64,000 nt of DNA from Paraburkholderia sartisoli. Lineage in GTDB: Bacteria > Pseudomonadota > Gammaproteobacteria > Burkholderiales > Burkholderiaceae. Of the stretch, positions 33,322 to 42,373 are shown in pieces (the stretch's first letter is position 1; each line of letters starts with the position of its first letter). The DNA lies in assembly GCF_900107685.1 (NCBI RefSeq), contig NZ_FNRQ01000007.1:333080-397079 (forward strand). The letters are read 5' to 3'. The translations under genes and the position numbers were made by a program. The notes beneath the pieces were generated by a model. It searched no databases. It was not told the DNA's origin and worked only from the letters and a program-made list of their open reading frames with translations.

Positions 33322-33855
33322 ATGAAGTTCAACAACGTTGCCCTGTTCGGGGCACTGGCGCTTGCCAGCGTCTCTGGCTGGGCGCAGGGCGCGGGCCCCA
33401 CCGATCCGCAGATCGCCGCCATCGTGGTGACCGCGAATCAGGTCGACATCGACGCGGGCAAGCTCGCGGAGTCGAAGACCGGATCGAAGGACGTCAAGGC
33501 GTTCGCGCAGCGCATGGTCACCGACCACAGTGGCGTCAACCAGGCCGCCACCGACCTCGTCCACAAGCTAGGCGTGACACCGGAGGACAACCCGACAAGT
33601 CAAAGCCTTAAGCAAGGCGGCGATGCGAACCTTGCCAACCTGAAGACGCTTAAAGGCGGGAGTTTTGACCGGGCGTATATCGATCACGAAGTGGTCTATC
33701 ACGAGAACGTGCTGGCTGCGCTCGACAAGACCTTGATCCCGGCGGCCCAGAATGGGGAACTGAAAGCGCTGCTCGTGAAGGTGCGGCCGGCGTTCGTCGC
33801 CCACCTTGAACATGCAAAACATCTTCAGATGGAACTGGAGAAGAGCGGTGGCTGA
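33322..33855 (+). CDS. DUF4142 periplasmic protein
   Basis: A 177-residue exported four-helix (ferritin-like) DUF4142 protein: signal peptide MKFNNVALFGALALASVSGWA, then PQIAAIVVTANQVDIDAGKLAESKT and FAQRMVTDHSGVNQAA, both family hallmarks. ATG 33322 follows GGGAGAT. The stop overlaps the GTG start of the cupredoxin gene, so the two are translationally coupled, and an ECF sigma gene follows. The family's function is unknown. Confidence 0.9.
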   Translation: MKFNNVALFGALALASVSGWAQGAGPTDPQIAAIVVTANQVDIDAGKLAESKTGSKDVKAFAQRMVTDHSGVNQAATDLVHKLGVTPEDNPTSQSLKQGGDANLANLKTLKGGSFDRAYIDHEVVYHENVLAALDKTLIPAAQNGELKALLVKVRPAFVAHLEHAKHLQMELEKSGG

Positions 33856-34225
33856 TCATCGGGCCAGCGTTGCCGGAGCGCTGCGAGGCAAACTGCGCAG
33901 GCGCGTTTTCGTGCTTGCCGGCGTTCAGGTTGCGCTCCTCGGCGCGGCACTGCATGCCAGTGCCGCTGCGGCGCCCGAAACGTACTTTGTCGTGATCGAG
34001 CAGATGCAGTTCAATCCGCCGGCGCTGACGGTACATCGCGGAAGTCGCATAGTGTGGGTCAACAAGGACCTGTTTCCCCACACGGCGAGCGCAACCTCGA
34101 AGGCGTTCGACTCGGGCAATATCGCACCGAACGCTTCCTGGAGTTACGTCGCCCGCCAGCCGGGAAGCTATTCTTACCTGTGCAAACTGCACCCCACGAT
34201 GCATGGCACACTCACTGTCGGGTAA
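33848..34225 (+). CDS. Cupredoxin-domain (plastocyanin/amicyanin-like) copper protein
   Basis: A 125-residue protein with a basic N-terminus, a hydrophobic export segment (VFVLAGVQVALLGAALHASA) and a single cupredoxin domain. Type 1 copper ligands are His78 (FPHTA) and Cys112, His115 and Met118 in LCKLHPTMHG. It would shuttle electrons or hold copper in the periplasm. A GTG start at 33848 is supported by GGAGAAGAG just upstream and an 8-bp overlap with the DUF4142 gene; an ATG at 33806 is the alternative. Confidence 0.9.
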   Translation: MADHRASVAGALRGKLRRRVFVLAGVQVALLGAALHASAAAAPETYFVVIEQMQFNPPALTVHRGSRIVWVNKDLFPHTASATSKAFDSGNIAPNASWSYVARQPGSYSYLCKLHPTMHGTLTVG

Positions 34226-34244
34226 CGCGCGTGACGAAGGCTCC

Positions 34245-34952
34245 ATGACGAACCATGCTGGAACATATGCGGCGGCCCTCGCGGATGATGATCTGTCGAT
34301 CGCCCGCCGCATTGCCGCGGGGGATCGATCCGCGTTCGAACTGCTGATGCGCAGGCACAACCGGCGCCTGTACCGTCTGGCGCGCGGCACGCTGCACAAC
34401 GACGCGGAGGCGGAAGATGCGTTGCAGGAAGCGTACATGTCGGCCTGGCGGTCGATCGGCAAGTTCCGCGGCGACTCCGCGCTCTTCACCTGGTTGTCGC
34501 GGCTGGTACTCAACGAATGTTTCGGCCGCCTGCGCCGGGCGGCCCGGCGTCAGAACGTGATTCCGATGGTGGACCCGGGCACTCAGGATGCAGCTGACGC
34601 AATGACCACACACGATTCCGATTCTCCAGACAACGCGGTGGCGCGTGCCGAAATGCGCGCGTTACTCGAGCGCAAGCTGGACGCACTGCCGGACGCCTTC
34701 CGGGTCGTCTTCGTGCTGCGTTCAATCGAGGAAATGAGCGTCGAGGAAACCGCGCAGTGTCTCGACATCCCGGAGGCAACGGTGCGCAGCCGGCATTTCC
34801 GCGCAAAGAGCCTCCTGCGTGAATCACTGGCGCGGGAAATCGATCTCGCCGAGCGCGACCTGTTCGAGTTTGGTGGATCTCAATGCGATCGGGTGGTCGC
34901 GAGGGTGCTGCTGCGGATAGCGGACGAGTACGGCCAGGGCGGCAGCCAGTAG
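34245..34952 (+). CDS. ECF-type RNA polymerase sigma factor
   Basis: A 235-residue sigma-70 family factor. Region 2 is AAGDRSAFELLMRRHNRRLYRLARG through DALQEAYMSAWRSIGKFRGDSALFTWLSRLVLNE. Region 4 is LPDAFRVVFVLRSIEEMSVEETAQCLDIPEATVRSRHFRAKSLLR. It lies 19 bp after the cupredoxin gene and so is probably in the same operon. No anti-sigma factor is visible downstream, where the next gene is convergent. The C-terminus extends about 40 residues beyond region 4 (LAERDLFEFGGSQCDRVVARVLLRI). Confidence 0.92.
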   Translation: MTNHAGTYAAALADDDLSIARRIAAGDRSAFELLMRRHNRRLYRLARGTLHNDAEAEDALQEAYMSAWRSIGKFRGDSALFTWLSRLVLNECFGRLRRAARRQNVIPMVDPGTQDAADAMTTHDSDSPDNAVARAEMRALLERKLDALPDAFRVVFVLRSIEEMSVEETAQCLDIPEATVRSRHFRAKSLLRESLAREIDLAERDLFEFGGSQCDRVVARVLLRIADEYGQGGSQ

Positions 34953-35054
34953 CCGATTCAGTTCAGCTGGCAACGAGCGCACGGCGAGCGCTGCCAGCAC
35001 TCCAGGCATTCGACTTCGGGCTGCGACGCAGACGCCTGAAGACAGGTCCGGAAT

Positions 35055-36086
35055 TCACCGCCACCGCAATGACAGATGCTGCTGACCGAGCGATTCCAGA
35101 AAGTCGCGTGCATCGAAGGCTTCGCCTGCGGTGAGGACGCCCGTCCCGTGAACCAGCCCATTGACGACACGCGTGGCCGCTTCGACCACGAGCGGCGCGC
35201 TGATCGCGTAGATGTCCTGCCCGCTTGCCGCGAGGCGGCGTTCGTTACCTCCCGAACGCACGACCACCTCGACAAGAAAGGTTTGCGCCGAGCGCCCGCT
35301 TCCGTCGACCGCAACCGGCGGCGACGGGTTCGGGTCCGACAGGTCTTTCACTGCCGCGGCCGTCATGTACGAGCGTATCTCGGGCGTCCTCAGATGGCGC
35401 GCGATCGTCACCGTGTCCGCCATCGTGAATTCTCCGATGACCGGCTGCCTGCCGAGCGGCGCGGGGAACGCCCATTCGTCCAGTGGTGCGGCGTCCGTGC
35501 GAAACACCATCTGCCCTTTTGTAAAGACGATCCGCCGTCCGTCTCTGCGCTGCCTCGAAACCTGACCGGTAACCCGTGTGCCGTGCGTCGGCCTCCAGCT
35601 GCTGAGCCCGTAAGCAATGCAGATTTCGTCCGCGTCCGTCCAGTCGCCCATCGCCGCCGTGGCAAGAAGATCGCCCAGGCCGCCAAAGAACGCCATCGCC
35701 GGCACGATCACGATGCCCGCATCGCGCGCGCGACCCGCGTACTGCCCGAACGTATCCAGGTTGGCCTCTATTTCCGCAGCGACATCCAGATACGGAATGC
35801 GCGCACGCAACGCGGCGTCGATCACAGGCCCGGACGTTCTGGCGAACGGGCCGGCGCAATTGATGACCACGGACGCACCCGCAAGCGCGCGGTCGAGCGA
35901 ATCCGGGTCATCCACCGACGCCGGTCGAATGTCCAGCCCGGGACACGCTGCCCCGACATCATTCAGCTTGCTGACATCGCGTCCGGAAGCGATGGGTCGC
36001 AAGCCACGCCTGACCAGTTCAGACACCACGAAGCGGCCGGTGTGGCCGTAAGCGCCGAAGACGGCCACGGTTCGGTTTGAGGTCAT
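35055..36086 (-). CDS. Saccharopine dehydrogenase-like / trans-acting enoyl reductase family protein
   Basis: A 343-residue NAD(P)-binding protein. An N-terminal Rossmann motif (VAVFGAYGHTGRFVVSELVRRG) is followed by VVINCAGPFARTSGPVIDAA, typical of the saccharopine dehydrogenase NADP-binding domain. ATG 36086 has AGGAGTG upstream and is preferred over ATG 36119. It is divergent from a TetR regulator, and two operator-like palindromes lie between them, so it is very probably the regulator's target. The substrate is unknown. Confidence 0.85.
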   Translation of the reverse strand: MTSNRTVAVFGAYGHTGRFVVSELVRRGLRPIASGRDVSKLNDVGAACPGLDIRPASVDDPDSLDRALAGASVVINCAGPFARTSGPVIDAALRARIPYLDVAAEIEANLDTFGQYAGRARDAGIVIVPAMAFFGGLGDLLATAAMGDWTDADEICIAYGLSSWRPTHGTRVTGQVSRQRRDGRRIVFTKGQMVFRTDAAPLDEWAFPAPLGRQPVIGEFTMADTVTIARHLRTPEIRSYMTAAAVKDLSDPNPSPPVAVDGSGRSAQTFLVEVVVRSGGNERRLAASGQDIYAISAPLVVEAATRVVNGLVHGTGVLTAGEAFDARDFLESLGQQHLSLRWR

Positions 36087-36153
36087 CGCAACACTCCTGT
36101 TGTCATGGTGTTTTTTCAAACGGCGGGACAGCGGTTTTCTGACGCAGCAACGC

Positions 36154-36197
36154 TACAGACCTGTATGTTTTTTTGAAGAGTAGAGTACAGATCTGTA
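36154..36197. promoter_or_regulatory. Paired TetR-type operators
   Basis: Two copies of a 12-bp palindrome, TACAGACCTGTA (36154-36165, one mismatch) and TACAGATCTGTA (36186-36197, perfect), lie 32 bp apart between the divergent reductase and TetR genes. That is three helical turns, placing both sites on the same face of the DNA. Confidence 0.75.
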
Positions 36198-36265
36198 GCG
36201 TGTCAAGAAAGTTCTGGTACAGTAACCGTCAACCCGAAACATGACGTCTGTCGAGAGGACTTGCC

Positions 36266-36865
36266 ATGAGCAGAGCCACACCCGCCACAGCAAAAGAAGC
36301 CGGAACCGCCAGCGTTCGTGACCGCATACTCGATACGGCGGCGGATCTGTTCTACCAGGAAGGCGTCAGGGCCGTGGGCGTCGATCTCGTCGTCGAACGC
36401 TCAGGGGTTGCGAAGACCAGTCTCTATCGGCACTTCACGACCAAGGACGAGCTCGTCGCCGCGGTGCTCGAGCGCGATGACGCGAATTACTGGGCCGCCT
36501 GGGACAAGATTGCGACGCGTCACCGCAGCGCCCCTGGAGATGAGATCAAGGCTCATCTCCAGTGGATCGCTCGCGATATCGCCACGCCGAAATACCGCGG
36601 CTGTCCATTTCTCAACGTGGCAACGGAGTTTCCGGCGCCGGATCATCCCGCGCGGGTGGTGGCCCTCAGACATAAGGCCGAGTTGCGCCGCCGTCTCGGT
36701 GCGCTGGTGAAGCAGATCGGCATTGCCAGGCCCGATAGTCTGGCGAACCAGATCGCCCTTCTCGTCGATGGCGCCTACGTCTACGGACAGCTTGCTAAAG
36801 GCGCCGCGCAGCCGCTCCTGCCGGCGGCGCTTGCCCTGATCTCGGCTGCGGACAATGCTGGCTGA
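36266..36865 (+). CDS. TetR-family transcriptional regulator
   Basis: A 199-residue TetR repressor: HTH at about 20-65 (ILDTAADLFYQEGVRAVGVDLVVERSGVAKTSLYRHFTTKDELV) followed by an all-helical ligand domain with YRGCPFLNVATEFPAPDHPAR, common in YcdC/NemR-like groups. ATG 36266 has AGAGGACTT upstream. It is divergent from the saccharopine dehydrogenase-like gene, with two matching palindromes between, so it likely represses both. Confidence 0.93.
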   Translation: MSRATPATAKEAGTASVRDRILDTAADLFYQEGVRAVGVDLVVERSGVAKTSLYRHFTTKDELVAAVLERDDANYWAAWDKIATRHRSAPGDEIKAHLQWIARDIATPKYRGCPFLNVATEFPAPDHPARVVALRHKAELRRRLGALVKQIGIARPDSLANQIALLVDGAYVYGQLAKGAAQPLLPAALALISAADNAG

Positions 36866-37005
36866 CGGGAGGCACACGGCCGCGCGTTCGACTCAATGCA
36901 GCCGCGCGCGGCACCATGCGCGCGACCAGCACATCCGATACGTGTTGCCGCGACAGGCGTCGGGATTGAACGGCACACCTTGCCGTTGAACGCAGCCCCC
37001 GTCGG

Positions 37006-37665
37006 TCAGTCGCGATCAGGCGCGCCCAGCGGAAACAGCTTGCGGTATGGCCGCGCCTCGTTCACCGCTCGTGCAAACGACGGCCGTTCCAGCAGCCTTC
37101 CGCGGTAGGCGGACACATTGGGATAGGCATCGCCGATCGGATGTGTCCAGTCCGCATAAAACAGGAAAGGCGCGGCACCGCAATCGGCAAGACTGAAGTG
37201 TTCACCGGCCGCCCATTCGCGGTGCGCCATCACCTGGTCGAGCCAGGCATAAGCCGTGTCGAGCATGTTCCGCGCTTCCACCACACCGTAAGGATCACGG
37301 GCATCTTCGGGTCGGAGCGCGTTAGTCACGATCCTTTGCTGGGGCGTCGAAACATAATTGTCGAAGAAACGGTCCATCATTCGCACCTCGAGTGCGGCAC
37401 GCGGATCCTCGGGAATCAGGCGCACCGGACCTGGCGCGCACAGGCCCACGTATTCGATGACGCAACTGGCCTCGATGACGGTCCGTTCGCCATCCACGAG
37501 CATTGGAAAGCGCTTCATCGGCCAGCGTTCAGCCAGCTCGCGGAACGCCGGGCTGTCCGGACCAGCGAGGATGTGCGGCTCGAACGGGACGGCGTTCTCG
37601 TAGAGCGCGACGAGTGCCTTCTGGCAATACGACGAAAACGGGTGATAGTAAAGTTTCAGCGCCAT
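37006..37665 (-). CDS. Glutathione S-transferase family protein
   Basis: A 219-residue GST. The N-terminal thioredoxin-like domain begins LKLYYHPFSSYCQKALVALYENAVPFEPH, with Ser/Cys near the position of the catalytic residue. MKRFPMLVDGERTVIEASCVIEYV carries the cis-Pro and the glutathione-contacting Glu-Ser/Ala turn. The C-terminal helical domain includes HFSLADCGAAPFLFYADW. ATG 37665 follows GGAGACTC; the frame extends to 37749 without a good site. No neighbour indicates the substrate. Confidence 0.9.
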   Translation of the reverse strand: MALKLYYHPFSSYCQKALVALYENAVPFEPHILAGPDSPAFRELAERWPMKRFPMLVDGERTVIEASCVIEYVGLCAPGPVRLIPEDPRAALEVRMMDRFFDNYVSTPQQRIVTNALRPEDARDPYGVVEARNMLDTAYAWLDQVMAHREWAAGEHFSLADCGAAPFLFYADWTHPIGDAYPNVSAYRGRLLERPSFARAVNEARPYRKLFPLGAPDRD

Positions 37666-37827
37666 GAAGAGTCTCCGGGGATAGGGATAGATGGCCGCAT
37701 TCAGCGGGCCTCTTACTCCTCGACGAATGAACCCACTGGAAATCGACACGACAGATTGCCGGCGTCCGGGTGCGGCACGCGCATCCCCTATGACGGCCCG
37801 GTGGACCGCGTCTACCTGTGCAAATGG

Positions 37828-38901
37828 TCAGACGCTGTTCGACGCTACAGGCAGCGCTTCAGCCTTCCAGCGCAGCATGCCGCCGGCAAGGTTCGCGACC
37901 TTGCCAAAACCTGACCTCGTCAACAACACGCTGGCCTGGGCCGAGCGCACCCCCGAGCGGCACACCGCCACCACGGGCCGTTCGCGGTCCAGTTCATCCA
38001 GCCGGCTCATCAACTGCGACAACGGTATCAACCGCGCATCGGGCAGATGGCCCAGACGGTCGATGAACTCCGGCGCTTCGCGCACATCCACGATCTGCAG
38101 CGTGGACGCATACTCGAGCAGCGTCATGGGCTCGATCTCCCACACGCCGCTAAAACGCAGCGTCAGTGGCGCCCACCCGGGCATCTCCGCCGGCAACGCG
38201 CCCCCCTCCGGCTCGCCACAGCGCAGGTTGGCGGGCACCGCGACGGTCATCAGCTTCGGATGAGGCAAATTCAGGTTATTCATATGACCGATGAAGTCGC
38301 CAACGTCCACGTCGCCGCCAAGGCGCGGGTTGAAGCGCCGCTCCTCGACCACACTGGTGACGGTAATGCCGCGATAGTCGTGCGCGGGGTAAAGCAGGCA
38401 GTCGTCAGGCAACGTCAGGATCTGCTCGCGCACCGAGGCGAACAGCTGCTGCGGACTCCCCTGCTGGAAATCGGTCCGGCCACAGCCGCGAATCAACAGG
38501 CTGTCGCCGGTGAAGGCCATGCGCTCGTCGTCGAGAACATAGGTCAGGCAGCCGTTGGTATGGCCGGGCGTGGCGCGCACGGTCACGTAGCGGCTTCCGA
38601 AGTCGACACGATCGCCGTGGCGCAGCGGCTGGTTCACCCCGCTGGCACCGGCCGCCTCGGCTAGCGCGATACGGCTGCCGCAGCGCTGGTTCAAACGCCA
38701 GGCGCCAGTTACGTGGTCGGCGTGTACGTGGGTGTCGAGCGTCGCCCGCAGCCGCAGGCCCAACTCCTGCAGCAGCGCCAGGTCGCGCGGCACCTGTTCA
38801 TAGACCGGATCGATCAGCAGCGCCTCGCCGCTGTCACCGTCGCCCAGCAGGTAGGTATAGGTGGACGAGGTGGGATCGAAAAGCTGGCGGAAAATCATCA
38901 T
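37828..38901 (-). CDS. Persulfide dioxygenase (ETHE1-like) fused to a rhodanese domain
   Basis: A 357-residue fusion. Residues 1-240 are a metallo-beta-lactamase fold of the ETHE1 type: THVHADHVTGAWRL with the HxHxDH-like iron ligands, ATPGHTNGCLTYV, and the later FTGDSLLIRGCGRTDFQQG typical of ETHE1. Residues 255-350 are a rhodanese domain with the active-site loop VAVCRSGVRSAQ containing the catalytic Cys. It would oxidise glutathione persulfide and exchange sulfane sulfur in hydrogen sulfide detoxification. ATG 38901 starts at the domain; a second ATG follows at 38898. Confidence 0.88.
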   Translation of the reverse strand: MMIFRQLFDPTSSTYTYLLGDGDSGEALLIDPVYEQVPRDLALLQELGLRLRATLDTHVHADHVTGAWRLNQRCGSRIALAEAAGASGVNQPLRHGDRVDFGSRYVTVRATPGHTNGCLTYVLDDERMAFTGDSLLIRGCGRTDFQQGSPQQLFASVREQILTLPDDCLLYPAHDYRGITVTSVVEERRFNPRLGGDVDVGDFIGHMNNLNLPHPKLMTVAVPANLRCGEPEGGALPAEMPGWAPLTLRFSGVWEIEPMTLLEYASTLQIVDVREAPEFIDRLGHLPDARLIPLSQLMSRLDELDRERPVVAVCRSGVRSAQASVLLTRSGFGKVANLAGGMLRWKAEALPVASNSV

Positions 38902-39063
38902 GGCGGGCTCTGCAAGAAAGGGAGGCAGGGCGATCTTTTGTGGACGCCCACCACGTGATGACAGGCAATCGATCAAAGTTTATTGGCCAGCCTGCCGTTC
39001 CGCAAAGGCTTTGTTACTTTGTGCGGCGCAACGAACGGCGAGGCACAGGATGAGGCGTCAGGG

Positions 39064-39972
39064 TCACGAACGAAACTTCGCGCCGCTCCAGTCCGCCTCA
39101 CGAGCGAGCGCGACGAAAGCCGCCAGATAATCGATGGCGTCGTCCGATTCCCGCGTACCCAGGAATATCTGCTTGGCGATGCCCTTTCTGCCGAGCCGCA
39201 GCGGCACGATCGGCATCGAGTCCGCATACTCTTCCGCCAGCCAGCGCGGCAACGCGGCGACGCCGCGCCCGCTCGCGACCATCTGCAACATGATGTCGGT
39301 GGTCTCGATCACCTTGTGTTTTTTCGGCACGACGTTGGCCGGCGTCAGGAACTGGTTGTAGATATCCAGCCTGTCTGTTTCGACGGGATAGGTGATCAGC
39401 ACCTCGGCGCCAAGCTGCTCGGGCGTGACGTAAGCCACGTCCGCCAGCGCATGACCTTCGGCGACGACCAGCACCTGTTCATAGTCGAATACCGGCTGAA
39501 AGCGCAGCCCAGGCTTTTTTAGCGGATCAGGCGTGACCAGCACGTCGATGTCATAGCCGAACAGCGCACCGATTCCGCCGAACTGGAAACGCTGCTTCAC
39601 GTCGACGTCGACATCGGGCCAGCTTGCCAGATAGGGCGACACGACCTTGAGCAGCCACTGGTAGCACGGGTGACACTCCATGCCGATCCGCAGCGTGCCG
39701 CGCTGGCCCTGCGCATACTGTTTCATGCGCGCCTCCGCATGTTCGAACTGCGGCAGCAGGCGGTTCGCCAGCGCAAGCAGATACTGGCCCGGTTGCGTGA
39801 GACGCATCGACCGCCCTTCGCGATTCCATACCGCGGTGCCCAACTGCTGCTCCATCTTCTTCACGGTGTGACTCAGTGCCGACTGCGTCAGATTCAATGC
39901 GTTCGCTGCAGCCGTCAGAGACCCCAGCCTGTCCACTTCCCTGATGATGATCAGATGGATACGCTCCAGCAT
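39064..39972 (-). CDS. metR: LysR-family methionine biosynthesis regulator MetR
   Basis: A 302-residue LysR regulator with HTH LGSLTAAANALNLTQSALSHTVKKMEQQLG and an effector domain including GMECHPCYQWLLKVV, a MetR-typical segment. It is divergent from metE across 109 bp, the classical metR-metE arrangement. MetR activates metE and other methionine genes with homocysteine as co-inducer. A T-N11-A inverted repeat lies between the two genes. Confidence 0.93.
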   Translation of the reverse strand: MLERIHLIIIREVDRLGSLTAAANALNLTQSALSHTVKKMEQQLGTAVWNREGRSMRLTQPGQYLLALANRLLPQFEHAEARMKQYAQGQRGTLRIGMECHPCYQWLLKVVSPYLASWPDVDVDVKQRFQFGGIGALFGYDIDVLVTPDPLKKPGLRFQPVFDYEQVLVVAEGHALADVAYVTPEQLGAEVLITYPVETDRLDIYNQFLTPANVVPKKHKVIETTDIMLQMVASGRGVAALPRWLAEEYADSMPIVPLRLGRKGIAKQIFLGTRESDDAIDYLAAFVALAREADWSGAKFRS

Positions 39973-40004
39973 CGTCCCACTCCATGAACAAAACTAATTG
40001 GTAG

Positions 40005-40029
40005 ATGAAATTAATCCATTTTATTTCAT
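40005..40029. promoter_or_regulatory. MetR-type binding site in the metR-metE promoter region
   Basis: The arms ATGAAAT (40005-40011) and ATTTCAT (40023-40029) are exact inverted repeats separated by 11 bp, containing the TGAA...TTCA halves of known MetR sites. It is in the AT-rich divergent region, 53 bp before the metE start. Confidence 0.7.
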
Positions 40030-40081
40030 ATATGGAAAATTCTATCATCGCTGTCAGTCATTCACTGGACGGCGTAACGAC

Positions 40082-42373
40082 ATGGTCACCACACATAACC
40101 TGGGCTTTCCGCGCATCGGCGCGAAACGCGAACTCAAGTTCGCACTCGAAACGTACTGGAAGGGTCAATCGTCACGCGACGAACTGAAGGCGACGGGCGA
40201 ACAGCTTCGCGCGCGCCATTGGGCAAATCAGGCGGGGCTCGACTTCGCACCGGTCGGCGACTTCGCGTTTTATGACCAGGTGCTCGACATGAGCTTCACG
40301 CTGGGCAATCTGCCGGAGCGGGTGCGCGATTTTCACGGCGACAGGCTCGACAATTATTTCCGCGTTGCGCGCGGCCGTTCGGCTCAAGGCGCTGACGACC
40401 ACAGCGAATGCTGCGGCGGCGTAGCCGCCGGCGAGATGACCAAGTGGTTCGACACCAACTATCACTACATCGTCCCGGAGTTCGACGCGGCGACGCAGTT
40501 CTCGCTCGATCCGTCGCGCCTCGTCGAGCAGCTCGCGCAGGCACGCGCGCTCGGCGTGAAGGCGAAGCCCGTCATCATCGGGCCGGTGACGTACCTGTGG
40601 CTGGGCAAATCGAAAGACGACGCCGACAGGCTCGCACTGTTGCCGCGCCTTCTTCCCGTGTACGCGGCGCTGCTCGACTACTTCACGGCACACGGTGTCG
40701 AGTGGGTGCAGATCGACGAGCCCGCGCTCGTGACCGAACTCGACCCCGCATGGCGCGAAGCGTTTGTCACCGCATACGCCGCGCTCGAGACACGCAGGGT
40801 CAAACTGCTGCTCGCAACCTACTTCGGCCAGTTGCAGGAAAACCTCGAACTCGCCTGCACGCTTCCCGTCGATGGCTTGCACATCGACGCCATCAACGCG
40901 CGCGATGAAGTCGCGCAAGTCGCGGCACGACTGCCTGCCACGTCCGTTCTGTCCGTTGGCGTAATCAACGGCCGCAATATCTGGAAAACCGATCTGAACG
41001 CGGCGCTCCAATGGCTGGAACCGCTGCATCGCGAACTCGGCTCGCGGCTCTGGATTGCGCCGTCGTGCTCGCTTCTGCACACGCCCGTCGATCTGGACAG
41101 CGAACAGAAGCTTGACCCCGGGATCAAATCCTGGCTCGCGTTCGCGCTGCAAAAGCTCGACGAACTGACGGTCCTGGCTACCGCGCTCAACCACGGTCGC
41201 GCGGCCGTCGCCGATGCACTCAGCGCCAACGCGGCCGCAATTGAAAGCCGTCGCGCCTCCCCGCGCGTTCACAATCCATCGGTCAAGGCAGTTGTCAGCA
41301 GGATCGACGCCACGTTGGGCCAGCGCGCAAGCGCATACCCGCAGCGCGCCGCGAAGCAGTCGACGATCCTGAACCTGCCCGCGTATCCGACCACCACGAT
41401 CGGCTCGTTCCCGCAGACAAGCGAAATCCGCCTTGCCCGCAGCCAGTTCAGGAGCGGCGAACTCGACGGCGCGGCCTACAAGGCTGCGATGGAACGCGAA
41501 ATCACGCGCAGCGTGAAAGAGCAGGAGGCGCTGGGTCTCGACGTGCTGGTGCATGGCGAAGCGGAACGTAACGACATGGTCGAGTACTTCGGCGAACAGC
41601 TCGACGGCTATGCGTTCAGCCAGCACGGCTGGGTCCAGTCGTACGGCTCGCGATGCGTGAAGCCGCCGATCCTGTTCGGCGACATCAGCCGTCCTCGGGC
41701 GATGACCGTCGAATGGATCCGGTACGCGCAATCGCAGACCGTCAAACCGATGAAGGGCATGCTGACAGGACCGGTCACGATCCTGAACTGGTCGTTCGTG
41801 CGCGACGACCAGCCGCGTTCAGTCTCGTGCTACCAGTTGGCCCTTGCCATCCGCGAGGAAGTGCTCGACCTCGAAAAGGCCGGCGTGCGCGTGATCCAGA
41901 TCGACGAGGCCGCGCTTCGCGAGGGACTGCCGTTGCGCAAGGCACAGTGGAACGAATATCTGCGGTGGGCGGTGGAATCGTTCCGTATCACCGCAAACGG
42001 CGTGAAGGACGAAACGCAGATCCACACGCACATGTGCTATTCCGAGTTCAACGACATCATCGCGTCGATCGCGGATATGGACGCGGACGTGATCACGATC
42101 GAAACGTCGCGCTCGGACATGGAACTGCTCGACGTGTTCGATCACTTCAACTACCCGAACGAGATCGGCCCCGGCGTGTACGACATTCATTCGCCGAATA
42201 TCCCGAGCCAGGAGCACATCGTTCAGTTGATGCAGAAGGCGGCCGGTCGCATTCCCGCGGAGCGTCTGTGGGTCAATCCGGATTGCGGCCTGAAAACGCG
42301 TGCATGGGAAGAAGTGATTCCGGCGCTCAGGAACATGGTCGCCGCCGCGAAAACGCTACGTCAGGCTGTCTGA
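40082..42373 (+). CDS. metE: Cobalamin-independent methionine synthase MetE
   Basis: A 763-residue MetE, which transfers a methyl group from 5-methyltetrahydropteroyl-triglutamate to homocysteine. The N-terminal barrel starts VTTHNLGFPRIGAKRELKFALE. The C-terminal barrel carries the zinc ligands His and Cys in HTHMCYSEF, Glu in VITIETSRSDMELL and Cys in NPDCGLKTR. Length matches the family (about 755-765). ATG 40082 is used; an in-frame ATG at 39998 would extend into the operator. It is divergent from metR and followed by a good terminator. Confidence 0.97.
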   Translation: MVTTHNLGFPRIGAKRELKFALETYWKGQSSRDELKATGEQLRARHWANQAGLDFAPVGDFAFYDQVLDMSFTLGNLPERVRDFHGDRLDNYFRVARGRSAQGADDHSECCGGVAAGEMTKWFDTNYHYIVPEFDAATQFSLDPSRLVEQLAQARALGVKAKPVIIGPVTYLWLGKSKDDADRLALLPRLLPVYAALLDYFTAHGVEWVQIDEPALVTELDPAWREAFVTAYAALETRRVKLLLATYFGQLQENLELACTLPVDGLHIDAINARDEVAQVAARLPATSVLSVGVINGRNIWKTDLNAALQWLEPLHRELGSRLWIAPSCSLLHTPVDLDSEQKLDPGIKSWLAFALQKLDELTVLATALNHGRAAVADALSANAAAIESRRASPRVHNPSVKAVVSRIDATLGQRASAYPQRAAKQSTILNLPAYPTTTIGSFPQTSEIRLARSQFRSGELDGAAYKAAMEREITRSVKEQEALGLDVLVHGEAERNDMVEYFGEQLDGYAFSQHGWVQSYGSRCVKPPILFGDISRPRAMTVEWIRYAQSQTVKPMKGMLTGPVTILNWSFVRDDQPRSVSCYQLALAIREEVLDLEKAGVRVIQIDEAALREGLPLRKAQWNEYLRWAVESFRITANGVKDETQIHTHMCYSEFNDIIASIADMDADVITIETSRSDMELLDVFDHFNYPNEIGPGVYDIHSPNIPSQEHIVQLMQKAAGRIPAERLWVNPDCGLKTRAWEEVIPALRNMVAAAKTLRQAV

